A DNA stretch of 22,943 bases from JAVBUP01 sp031555175 (GTDB lineage: Bacteria > Bacillota_I > Bacilli_A > Erysipelotrichales > Coprobacillaceae). The stretch covers positions 1-22,943 of the forward strand of contig JAVBUP010000068.1 in NCBI GenBank assembly GCA_031555175.1, written 5' to 3'. The translations under genes and the position numbers were made by a program. Under the pieces are notes generated by a model. The model worked only from the letters and a program-made list of their open reading frames with translations, was not told the DNA's origin and searched no databases. The first letter of the stretch is position 1. The number at the start of each line of letters is the position of its first letter. Below are positions 6,120 to 13,267 of this stretch, piece after piece.

Positions 6120-7871
6120 TTATAACTCCTCCTTACTCAATTGTGATAGTGCAATTTCTTGGTATATAGCACAATCTGCCATTAACTCATCATGCTTACC
6201 AATCCCAACCATACGGCCATTATCTAACACAATAATTTTATCTGCATCTTTAATCGTTCCAATACGTTGTGCAACTATCAATGTAGTAGCATCACTTGTG
6301 TATTCATGAAGTGCCTTTCTAACCGAGAAATCTGTTTTGTAATCTAGCGCTGAAAATGAGTCATCAAATATATATATATCTGGATCTTTGGCTACTGCTC
6401 TAGCAATAGAAACACGTTGCTTTTGGCCACCTGAGAGATTAGTACCCCCTTGAGCTACATGAGATTCGTACTGCTCTGGTAAGTTTTCAATAAATTCCTT
6501 ACCCTGGGCCACTCCTACCGCTTCTTTAATTTTATCTAAATCTATCTCATTTCTGCTTTCACCATAGTCTATATTTGAAGCAATTGTTCCACTAAACAAA
6601 AACGCTTTTTGTGTTACAAAACCAATTTTATTATGCAAATAATTTAAATCATAATCCTTAACATTCACTCCATCTATTTCTATTTCACCCTCTGTTGCAT
6701 CATATAATCTTGGTACTAAATGCACAAGAGTTGATTTTCCTGATCCTGTTGACCCAATGAAAGCTATTGTCTCTCCAGTCTTAGCAGTAAACGAAATATC
6801 ACGTAAAACATATTCTTCTGAGTTTGGATATTTAAATGAAACATGGTTAAAGCGAATATTGCCAGATTCTCTTATTTCCTTATCTACTACATTTCCTGTT
6901 TTGATTGATTCATGTTTCTCTAGTACTTCAATAATACGATTCGCTGAAACACTAGCTCTTGGCCAAATTATAAACATCATTGCCATCATCATAAATGCCA
7001 TTATCACTTGCATTGCATATGACGAAAACACTAACATATCACTTAATAAGCCCACTCTTTCAGCAACCATAGCACCATCAATTAGATATGCGCCAATAAA
7101 GTATATAGCTAAAGTTAACCCAGACATAACAAACGACATTACTGGTGACATTAAGCCCATTACTCTTTGTTGGAACAAATTAGTTTTGACTAATTTGCTA
7201 TTTGCCTCATGGAATTTATCCTGTTGATATTCTTCAGCATTATAAGCCCGAACTACTCTAATCCCTTGTAAATTTTCTCTAACAATACGATTTAAATTAT
7301 CAGTTAACTTTTGAATAATTTTAAATTTTGGGAACACAACAATCATTAAAACAGTAATCAATGCTAACAAAACTACTATTGCAACTGCAGTAGCAGCACT
7401 CCATTGCCAACTCTTGTTAGTTATTTTTAATATGGCCCACACTGCCATTACGGGTGCTTTAGCCAGTAATTGAATACCCATCGTAACAAGCATTTGTGTT
7501 TGCGTGATATCATTTGTAGTTCTTGTGATTAAACTTGCTGTCGAAAATTCATTCATTTCTTCAACACCAAAATCATTAACTTTTCTAAACACTTCTCTTC
7601 TAACATTCTTTCCAAAAGATGCTGCTACTCGCGATGCGAAATAACCAACAATAAACGCAGAAATTAATGTCCCAAAAGCACATGCTAACATCATTGCTCC
7701 TGGTTCATATAAGTCTGATACTACACTCCCAGGAGTTTGTAGTAGTGTCGTTATTTCAGACATATAATCTGGCAGCTTTAAATCAAGCCACACTTGTGTT
7801 AAGACAAAAACAAAACTTATCCCAACATATAGCCAATCCTTCTTATCTAATCGCTTGAGTAATTTAAACAT
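6120..7871 (-). CDS. ABC exporter, degenerate-site half-transporter (subunit 1)
   Basis: First half-transporter of the heterodimeric exporter, 583 residues: six membrane helices (about 15-310) then the ATPase. Walker A is GSTGSGKS (373-380), the Q-loop residue is Q421 and the signature is a perfect LSGGQ (479-483). The Walker B motif ends YIFDD, so the catalytic Glu is D504, and the switch His is Q535. This is the mirror of subunit 2, whose signature is divergent. One ATP site (Walker motifs of this subunit) is therefore non-catalytic, as in BmrC or TM287. The ATG has AAGGA 5 nt upstream. It is the first gene of the operon, behind TATAAAC box 2, and lies directly downstream of the two-component operon, a common arrangement for regulated exporters. 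Confidence 0.92.
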   Translation of the reverse strand: MFKLLKRLDKKDWLYVGISFVFVLTQVWLDLKLPDYMSEITTLLQTPGSVVSDLYEPGAMMLACAFGTLISAFIVGYFASRVAASFGKNVRREVFRKVNDFGVEEMNEFSTASLITRTTNDITQTQMLVTMGIQLLAKAPVMAVWAILKITNKSWQWSAATAVAIVVLLALITVLMIVVFPKFKIIQKLTDNLNRIVRENLQGIRVVRAYNAEEYQQDKFHEANSKLVKTNLFQQRVMGLMSPVMSFVMSGLTLAIYFIGAYLIDGAMVAERVGLLSDMLVFSSYAMQVIMAFMMMAMMFIIWPRASVSANRIIEVLEKHESIKTGNVVDKEIRESGNIRFNHVSFKYPNSEEYVLRDISFTAKTGETIAFIGSTGSGKSTLVHLVPRLYDATEGEIEIDGVNVKDYDLNYLHNKIGFVTQKAFLFSGTIASNIDYGESRNEIDLDKIKEAVGVAQGKEFIENLPEQYESHVAQGGTNLSGGQKQRVSIARAVAKDPDIYIFDDSFSALDYKTDFSVRKALHEYTSDATTLIVAQRIGTIKDADKIIVLDNGRMVGIGKHDELMADCAIYQEIALSQLSKEEL

Positions 7872-7974
7872 ATGATTCCTTCTTTCTATTCTCTTAATTT
7901 TAGTGTTAAGCCTTATCCTATAAATCTAATTGTCTTATAGGTTTAATACTAAACTAGTTTAGTTATCTACTATT

Positions 7975-7980
7975 AGTATA
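7975..7980 (-). promoter_or_regulatory. Probable -10 of the ABC exporter operon
   Basis: Minus-strand TATACT about 104 bp upstream of the first exporter gene, the same hexamer as at the small-transcript promoter. No good -35 lies 17 bp upstream. A single CATAAAC (8012-8018) and the full box 2 lie further upstream. Confidence 0.4.
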
Positions 7981-8021
7981 TAGAAGTAAGATATTATTTT
8001 TATTGATAGAACATAAACTTA

Positions 8022-8050
8022 CTATTAATGTCTATAAACAATTTATAAAC
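8022..8050 (-). promoter_or_regulatory. TATAAAC direct-repeat box 2 (upstream of the ABC exporter)
   Basis: Written on the plus strand: CTATT (8022-8026), 6 bp, TATAAAC (8033-8039), AATT, TATAAAC (8044-8050). A further CATAAAC lies at 8012-8018, 21 bp from the first repeat, close to two 11-bp turns. The box abuts the T-run of the terminator behind the response regulator gene and lies before the exporter pair. Confidence 0.7.
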
Positions 8051-8076
8051 AAAAAATAATATATCTCTATATTATT
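8051..8076 (-). terminator. Terminator of the kinase/regulator operon
   Basis: AT-only 9-bp stem (AATAATATA / TATATTATT, 8055-8063 and 8068-8076) with a 4-nt loop, followed on the minus strand by a T-run. The stem includes the response regulator stop codon. Weak in GC but correctly placed. Confidence 0.6.
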
Positions 8077-8749
8077 TCTTTACTCTATACCCCACACCCC
8101 ATACTGTTTCAATAATTCTTGGATTTGATGGATCTTTTTCTATTTTATCTCTAATACGATTAATATGCACAGTTACAGTAGCATCGTCACCAAGTGAATC
8201 TAAGCCCCATACTCTTTCAAACAATTGCTCTTTCGTAAAAACAATATTCGGGTTGTTAGCCATATAGTTTAATAATTCAAACTCTTTACTAGGTAATTTT
8301 ATTTCAATATCATCTTTAAACACTTGATAATTGCTTGGAATAATCTTTATATGATCAATAATTATTTCATTTACATTACCTTTTAAACGATTATAGTTAG
8401 CTAATTGCGCCTTTACACGAGCTACTAATTCTGTTGGGTCAAATGGTTTAGTAATATAATCATTAGCTCCTAAGCCTAAACCACGTACCTTATCATATAC
8501 TTCTCCCTTAGCCGTAACCATTATTACTGGGATATCATTAATCTCTCTTATGCGTTTGCACACATCTAAGCCCCCCATGCCAGGTAACATTAAATCTAAA
8601 ACTACAAGATCAAACTTAGTTTTTTCTAAAGTTGAAATTGCCTCTAGACCATTAGATACAACCATAACTTCATAGTTATTCATTTCTAAATAATCTTTCT
8701 CTAAGAAAGCAATGTCATTATCATCTTCTACAACAAGTATTCTACTCAT
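8072..8749 (-). CDS. OmpR/PhoB-family response regulator
   Basis: DNA-binding response regulator of 225 residues. The receiver domain (1-120) has the acidic pair D9/D10, phosphoacceptor D52 (in VLDLMLPGMGG), T79 and K101 (YITKPF). The C-terminal winged helix (about 128-225) ends EKDPSNPRIIETVWGVGYRV, the OmpR/PhoB signature. Such regulators bind as head-to-tail dimers to direct repeats with an 11-bp period, which is the period of the four TATAAAC boxes in this window. It overlaps the kinase gene by 8 nt and takes its ribosome binding site (GGAGGAG) from the kinase's last codons. Kinase-before-regulator is the less usual order. It is the only DNA-binding regulator in the block. Confidence 0.95.
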   Translation of the reverse strand: MSRILVVEDDNDIAFLEKDYLEMNNYEVMVVSNGLEAISTLEKTKFDLVVLDLMLPGMGGLDVCKRIREINDIPVIMVTAKGEVYDKVRGLGLGANDYITKPFDPTELVARVKAQLANYNRLKGNVNEIIIDHIKIIPSNYQVFKDDIEIKLPSKEFELLNYMANNPNIVFTKEQLFERVWGLDSLGDDATVTVHINRIRDKIEKDPSNPRIIETVWGVGYRVKK

Positions 8750-10151
8750 GTTCTTCTCCTCCTGGTATTATTATTTCAAACAATAGGCCATTTTCATTTC
8801 TCGCTTCAATAGTACCACCATGTGATTCTACTATACTTTTAATAATATATAGACCTAGGCCACTGCCTTCTTTTATTGATGTTCTTGATCCATCCGCTCT
8901 CCAGAACTCATCGAAAAGATGAGATATGTTTTCACTATTGACACCAATACCATTATCCTTAAATGTGATATGCACTAGATTTTGTTCTTGCCAAACATGA
9001 ACGCTCAAGATTAATTCATCAACTTTAGCGTATTTTATAGAGTTACCGACAAAATTATTAAAGACTCTGACCATTTGTTCTCTATCAATGTTTGCAAAGA
9101 TTGGGACACGAGGACAATGTACATCAAAATTAATACCACGATCCATGAACTCATCCTTATGAGATTCCTTATAAACATCAAAGAATTTACTCATATTTGT
9201 AATATTTCGCGTAAGTTCTATTGCCTCAATATTAAATGCGTCAAATAGATGATTAAGCAATATTTCTATATCAATTGTTTTGCGATAGGCAATAGATAAA
9301 TATTGATTTTGCTTTTCAAGTGTATTAGCAACACCATCTTGTATTCCCTTGATATATCCTTTTACAGATGTTAGTGGTGTCCTTATATCATGAGACAAGC
9401 CATGAATCATTTCTGATTTTGCTTTTTCAAAGGCTCTATTCTTCTCTCTTTCTTCTTTTAAATGTCGTTGCATTTCATTAAAGTTGGCAATAACTATTTC
9501 AAACTCATCATTATCTTCATATACTATAGACTCTTCAAGATTGCCATTTTGAATTCTTTGTGCTCCATGAGTTAATAACTCTACAGGCTTCATTAAACGT
9601 ACAATTATTTTTCTTGATAGTATACTAGCGCTTCCTAATACAACAATCATTAAAAATATACTGAGCATAATAAATCTGGAGAAAAAGATTTGAAAATTGG
9701 TTTGGGCAGTACCAAGATACTTTGTACCAAGATTATCTTTTACAGCAATAACTAATTTGTTATCAACCATCTTGGTAACCATTGTGGCATTATCAACAAA
9801 GACAGTTTTAGTATTTTCATCAATTTCATAATTAGAGACAATGGTTAAGACTCCACTTGTAACATTATTAGGATTACCATATACTAATGTATTGCTTTTA
9901 TAAACAAATAGCTCATAGCCATAATTATGTAATACTTCCAAAGATTCTACATCTGTCAATTCAGTTGCAGTCTCTACATTATTAACGATTTCTTCAATAT
10001 ATCTTACATTATGATCAATCACTAAATTATCAATATCATAATACGATGCTCTAAAGATATTAATAATTGATCCAATCATAATAGTCATAACAAATAACGA
10101 AATAAAGATTATCATTACATTATACATCATCAATCTAGTTCTAATTTTCAT
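8742..10151 (-). CDS. Sensor histidine kinase (HAMP, HisKA)
   Basis: Membrane sensor kinase of 469 residues, partner of the regulator at 8072-8749. TM1 is about 9-33, a roughly 120-residue extracytoplasmic domain spans 34-153, TM2 is about 156-178, and a HAMP linker follows at about 180-232. The dimerisation domain has the H-box with phospho-accepting H254 (GLSHDIRTPL). The ATPase domain shows N-box residues N366 and N370, DNGIG (399-403) and GSGLGLYI (429-436). The extracytoplasmic domain resembles no sensor I can name, so the signal is unknown; it is not the short-loop BceS type. A GAGGTGA ribosome binding site supports the start. First gene of its operon, behind box 3. Confidence 0.94.
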   Translation of the reverse strand: MKIRTRLMMYNVMIIFISLFVMTIMIGSIINIFRASYYDIDNLVIDHNVRYIEEIVNNVETATELTDVESLEVLHNYGYELFVYKSNTLVYGNPNNVTSGVLTIVSNYEIDENTKTVFVDNATMVTKMVDNKLVIAVKDNLGTKYLGTAQTNFQIFFSRFIMLSIFLMIVVLGSASILSRKIIVRLMKPVELLTHGAQRIQNGNLEESIVYEDNDEFEIVIANFNEMQRHLKEEREKNRAFEKAKSEMIHGLSHDIRTPLTSVKGYIKGIQDGVANTLEKQNQYLSIAYRKTIDIEILLNHLFDAFNIEAIELTRNITNMSKFFDVYKESHKDEFMDRGINFDVHCPRVPIFANIDREQMVRVFNNFVGNSIKYAKVDELILSVHVWQEQNLVHITFKDNGIGVNSENISHLFDEFWRADGSRTSIKEGSGLGLYIIKSIVESHGGTIEARNENGLLFEIIIPGGEEHE

Positions 10152-10171
10152 TTCGTCACCTCATTAAGTCT

Positions 10172-10199
10172 ATTATAGTATAAACATTCATGCTTGTAA
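10172..10199 (-). promoter_or_regulatory. Candidate promoter of the kinase/regulator operon
   Basis: Minus-strand TTACAA (10199-10194), 16-bp spacer and perfect TATAAT (10177-10172), giving a leader of only about 15 nt before the kinase ATG. A second possible -10, TATAGT at 10222-10217, lies nearer box 3. I cannot decide between them; both may be used. Confidence 0.45.
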
Positions 10200-10245
10200 T
10201 GATATTTCTATAATTAACTATAGTTTGCCATATTCCTATTAATAT

Positions 10246-10276
10246 CTATTATATAAATTATAAACTTTTTATAAAC
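10246..10276 (-). promoter_or_regulatory. TATAAAC direct-repeat box 3 (upstream of the kinase operon)
   Basis: Written on the plus strand: CTATT (10246-10250), 8 bp, TATAAAC (10259-10265), TTTT, TATAAAC (10270-10276). It lies between the alarmone synthetase terminator and the kinase gene, where an autoregulatory site would be expected. A lone TATAAAC also occurs at 10179-10185. Confidence 0.68.
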
Positions 10277-10310
10277 ATTTAAAAAGATAGATTGCCATAT
10301 CTATCTTTTT
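10277..10310 (-). terminator. Terminator of the alarmone synthetase gene
   Basis: A 12-bp perfect inverted repeat (AAAAAGATAGAT / ATCTATCTTTTT, 10281-10292 and 10299-10310) with a 6-nt loop; the minus-strand 3' arm ends in T residues. It lies 17 bp past the stop codon and box 3 begins at once beyond it. Confidence 0.88.
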
Positions 10311-10326
10311 ACCATATACACTGCTT

Positions 10327-11004
10327 TTAGTTTTCATTATTACTAATCATATGTTTGATGTTACCCATACGGACATCAAGCATATTACTGGCTTCAGCAC
10401 ATTCTTTCAACTCTTGTGCTAATATCTTATCTTCGCTGATGTATATATCCTTTTTATAACGTAAGCGATGCTCTAAGCTTGCCCAAAAATCCATAGCAAT
10501 TGTCCTTAACTGTATTTCAACTTTCATTAATTTCTTCTCGTTTTGCAAGAAGATAGGGACTTCCACAATTAAATGTAAACCACGATAGCCATTTTCTTTT
10601 GGATTTAGTATATAATCCTTTTTCTTTATAAGTACAATATCATCTTGTGCTAATAAACACTCAGAAATAGTGTAAATATCTTCGATGAAGGGACAAATTA
10701 CTCTAACTCCAGCAATATCGTTCATCTCTTTTTCTAGTGTTTCTAAACACAGTTCGTAATTACGACGATGCATTTTCTCAAATATACTTTCAGGGGTTTT
10801 GAGTCTGGTCTTAATTGTCTCTATTGGATTATAATTCTTCTGTAGTTGGAATTGAGTATTTAAAACTTTTAGCTTAGTTTCTATTTCCAACATAGCACAA
10901 TCGTAATATGACATTAATTGCTTAGCTTCTAGTAGATTACTTCTAAAGATATTAATAATATCATCAGCATACATTACTAATGAACTTTCTTGCTCCTTAT
11001 TCAT
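10327..11004 (-). CDS. Small alarmone synthetase (RelA/SpoT synthetase domain only)
   Basis: Single-domain (p)ppGpp/pGpp synthetase of the small alarmone synthetase class (YjbM/RelQ or YwaC/RelP type), 225 residues, lacking hydrolase, TGS and ACT domains. It transfers pyrophosphate from ATP to GDP or GTP. Counting from the preceding GTG, motifs are IKTRLKTPESIFEKMHRR (65-82), NDIAGVRV (96-102), the substrate loop NPKENGYRGLHL (135-146; the usual Ser after NGYR is Gly) and VEIQLRT (163-169) with DFWASLEH (173-180). The ATG at 11004 is preferred over the GTG at 11007 because AAAAGGAG is 6 nt upstream. It is monocistronic behind box 4. In Bacillus, small synthetases respond to envelope stress through sigma factors; here a two-component box may do so (inference). 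Confidence 0.92.
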   Translation of the reverse strand: MNKEQESSLVMYADDIINIFRSNLLEAKQLMSYYDCAMLEIETKLKVLNTQFQLQKNYNPIETIKTRLKTPESIFEKMHRRNYELCLETLEKEMNDIAGVRVICPFIEDIYTISECLLAQDDIVLIKKKDYILNPKENGYRGLHLIVEVPIFLQNEKKLMKVEIQLRTIAMDFWASLEHRLRYKKDIYISEDKILAQELKECAEASNMLDVRMGNIKHMISNNEN

Positions 11005-11078
11005 CACTCACTCCTTTTGACTTACTCATAAATTATTATAAAAGGCTTCTCGGGAGGGTATAGATTCCTTTTACATGT

Positions 11079-11086
11079 ATAATATA
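11079..11086 (-). promoter_or_regulatory. -10 region of the alarmone synthetase gene
   Basis: Overlapping minus-strand TATATT (11086-11081) and TATTAT (11084-11079), 31-33 bp from the proximal repeat of box 4, the same geometry as box 1 to its TATACT. The leader of about 70 nt contains AAAAGG/CCTTTT inverted ends (11040-11045 and 11067-11072). Confidence 0.45.
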
Positions 11087-11105
11087 ACTTATCTATATTT
11101 CGAAT

Positions 11106-11135
11106 CTATTGCAAACTTATAAACAAACTATAAAC
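11106..11135 (-). promoter_or_regulatory. TATAAAC direct-repeat box 4 (upstream of the alarmone synthetase)
   Basis: Written on the plus strand: CTATT (11106-11110), 7 bp, TATAAAC (11118-11124), AAAC, TATAAAC (11129-11135). It differs from box 1 at only 2 of 30 positions, including the shared CTATTGCAAA segment. It lies between the thiN terminator and the synthetase gene. Confidence 0.7.
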
Positions 11136-11138
11136 TAT

Positions 11139-11160
11139 AAAAAAAGATGCAAATTGCATC
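11139..11160 (-). terminator. Terminator of the priA-thiN operon
   Basis: Inverted repeat GATGCAA / TTGCATC around one base (11146-11160), beginning immediately after the thiN stop codon and followed on the minus strand by seven T residues (11145-11139). Confidence 0.85.
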
Positions 11161-11751
11161 CTAATTACTTTGTATCACATATAAATAGTTATTACATTCT
11201 ACATTACACGCTTCATCTTTCATCTCATTTGATGTACACAAAGTATCATCATACTCTAGTAAATAATTATCTAAATCATAGATTGTTCCTGTCGTGGTTA
11301 AAATTGTTTCAGAAGGTGTATAGAAGGAAATATACTTATAGCCTTGTTTATAAAGGCGATGATTTCCTCTTTTTAATAAGTAAATTTTATTATCATTATC
11401 ATATATAGTTATTTTAACTTCTTTATATTTTAATATCATTCTCAAACATGCAACAAAATGATCTAATCTATTCCCAGTTACTCCATAAATATCAATTTCT
11501 TTATAGCCTTTCGCAATTGCATATTCAATCGCCTCTTGCGTATCAGTTAAATCTTTCATCGTTGGCAGCTTAATAGTAGAAACATCATTTAATAGTTCTT
11601 TATCAGTAAGTGAATCAAAATCGCCAATAGTTACTATTGGAGTTATTCCTAGTGATAGTAATGTCTTAAGCCCTCCATCAACAGCGATGAACTCAATGTT
11701 ACTATCTATTATTTTACTTTTTTTACCAGCAGCATATATTCCTATTTTCAT
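11161..11751 (-). CDS. thiN: Thiamine pyrophosphokinase
   Basis: Converts thiamine to thiamine diphosphate using ATP (cytosolic). The 196 residues show the family signatures: AVDGG (23-27), TIGDFDSL (41-48) that binds Mg-ATP, PTMKDLTDTQEA (63-74) and GVTGNRLDHF (90-99). Length is slightly short of the usual 210. The start codon overlaps the rpe stop by 4 nt (ATGA), so translation is coupled. It is the last gene of the operon and ends in a terminator, the same place thiN has in Bacillus. Confidence 0.92.
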   Translation of the reverse strand: MKIGIYAAGKKSKIIDSNIEFIAVDGGLKTLLSLGITPIVTIGDFDSLTDKELLNDVSTIKLPTMKDLTDTQEAIEYAIAKGYKEIDIYGVTGNRLDHFVACLRMILKYKEVKITIYDNDNKIYLLKRGNHRLYKQGYKYISFYTPSETILTTTGTIYDLDNYLLEYDDTLCTSNEMKDEACNVECNNYLYVIQSN

Positions 11752-12395
11752 AATAATGAATTTACAGCAATAATAGCATCTTCATTACCAAAAATATAAC
11801 TTCCCGCTACTAACACATCTACTCCTGCATCTTTACATAATTTTCCAGTTTCAGCATTAATACCACCATCAACTTCAATCAAACAATTTAATTCTAAGGC
11901 ATCAATCCTATTTCTTAAATAAGTAATCTTATTAACAGCTGATGGATCAAATTTCTGACCCCCGAATCCTGGTTCAACTGACATTACTAATACTAAATCT
12001 AATTTCGCAAGTAATGGTTCAATCGCTTCAACATCAGTTTGCGGTTTAATACTAATACCAGCTTTGATATTTTTCTCATGAATATAATTCACAAGTTCTT
12101 CACATTCAAATAGATTATTCATTGCTTCATAATGGAACACTATTAAATCAGCCCCAGCATTAATGAACTCATCAACATATTTACGCGGATCACTAATCAT
12201 TAAATGTACATCTAAGAATAATGGTGTAATTTTCCTGATATCCTTTAGAATCGAATATCCAAATGAAATATTTGGCACAAAGTGTCCATCCATTACATCA
12301 TAATGCAACCATGTTGCTTTAGTGTCTTCAATTCTCTTAATTTCTATATCTAAGCAAGCAAAGTTTGCTGCTAATAATGAAGGTGAAATGATCAT
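11748..12395 (-). CDS. rpe: Ribulose-phosphate 3-epimerase
   Basis: Interconverts ribulose 5-phosphate and xylulose 5-phosphate in the pentose phosphate pathway. The 215-residue TIM barrel has the metal ligands H31, D33 (WLHYDVMDGHFVPN), H64 (LDVHLM) and D176 (IEVDGGIN), with D33 and D176 as the acid/base pair; the flexible loop MSVEPGFGGQKF at 138-149 is intact. The start overlaps the rsgA stop by one base (TAATG) and uses AAGGAG inside rsgA. rpe-thiN downstream of rsgA is the standard Firmicutes order. Confidence 0.96.
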   Translation of the reverse strand: MIISPSLLAANFACLDIEIKRIEDTKATWLHYDVMDGHFVPNISFGYSILKDIRKITPLFLDVHLMISDPRKYVDEFINAGADLIVFHYEAMNNLFECEELVNYIHEKNIKAGISIKPQTDVEAIEPLLAKLDLVLVMSVEPGFGGQKFDPSAVNKITYLRNRIDALELNCLIEVDGGINAETGKLCKDAGVDVLVAGSYIFGNEDAIIAVNSLL

Positions 12396-13267
12396 TAGTA
12401 TCGCTCCTTTTTATTTCTTATTTCTTCTAGATTTTGAAGGTAATGATCATATCTATCTTTAGCTATATGACCACCTTCAACCATCTCTTTTACTTTACAT
12501 CCTGGTTCCTTATCATGCAAGCAGCCTCTAAAACGACATTCTTTCGCATACTCTTTAAAGTCATGATAGGCAACACTTGCCTCTAATGCCGTCATTGTCA
12601 ACTCTAGCGAGGAGAACCCAGGAGTATCCGCAACATAACCATCATACATCTCCAAAAGTTCTACATGTCTAGTTGTATGTTTTCCACGCCCTAGAGCCTT
12701 GGATATTTCATTAGTTTCGATATTTAGGTGAATATCTAACGCATTTAATAAACTTGATTTACCAACACCACTTTGTCCTGTTACAACAGTTACTTTATCT
12801 TTAAAGATTGTCTTTATCTTTTCAATACCATCTTTGCTCTTGGAACTAATTGTAAATATCTTATACCCATAACTGCGATATTTCTCAATTGTCGTATAAA
12901 CACGATCATCATTAGCTACCAAATCAATTTTTGAAACACATATGATAGGCTCTATGTTTTTGTTTTCAATAATTAATAAAAACTTATCTAATAATATTGT
13001 AGAGAAATCCGGTTCTTTGGCAGAAAATACCAATAATGCTTGATCGATATTACATATCGGCGGCCTTACTAGTTCATTCTTTCGCTCTTTTATTTCCATC
13101 ACATATTTATCTTCTTTGTTATATGATATGAAGTCTCCAACTAAAGGAGTAATGTCTTGATTTCTAAACTTCCCACGCGCTCTGCAGTCACTTATTGTAC
13201 CATCTGAAGCATCCTTAACGTAATAAAAGCCAGAAATGGCTTTTATTATTCTTCCGTCATGAAGCAT
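12395..13267 (-). CDS. rsgA: Ribosome small subunit-dependent GTPase RsgA
   Basis: Circularly permuted GTPase that acts in late 30S maturation. The 290 residues comprise an OB-fold (about 1-67), then G4 SKID (112-115), P-loop GQSGVGKS (164-171), the switch GRGKHTTRH (193-201), G3 DTPG (214-217), and a zinc site C244, C249, H251, C257 near the C-terminus. All key residues are present. It overlaps prkC by one base upstream and rpe by one base downstream. In Bacillus the orthologue CpgA is a substrate of the neighbouring kinase PrkC, so the operon groups enzyme and target. Confidence 0.96.
   Translation of the reverse strand: MLHDGRIIKAISGFYYVKDASDGTISDCRARGKFRNQDITPLVGDFISYNKEDKYVMEIKERKNELVRPPICNIDQALLVFSAKEPDFSTILLDKFLLIIENKNIEPIICVSKIDLVANDDRVYTTIEKYRSYGYKIFTISSKSKDGIEKIKTIFKDKVTVVTGQSGVGKSSLLNALDIHLNIETNEISKALGRGKHTTRHVELLEMYDGYVADTPGFSSLELTMTALEASVAYHDFKEYAKECRFRGCLHDKEPGCKVKEMVEGGHIAKDRYDHYLQNLEEIRNKKERY

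Noticed and set aside
6757..7227. A 156-codon plus-strand frame within the first ABC exporter gene
   Set aside because: Antisense shadow of the transporter's membrane and ATPase coding region.
7872..8071. A BceAB-type antimicrobial peptide module
   Set aside because: The exporter genes are fused half-transporters, not a separate ATPase plus 10-TM permease, and the kinase has a large extracytoplasmic domain unlike BceS.
3596..11135. A CRISPR array or phage attachment repeats as the explanation for the TATAAAC boxes
   Set aside because: The copies are kilobases apart, each is at a promoter position, and no spacers, cas genes or integrase are present.
11109..11408. A 99-codon plus-strand frame starting in box 4 and running into thiN
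   Set aside because: Antisense to the conserved C-terminus of thiN and low-complexity; the start region is better explained as a terminator and regulatory box.
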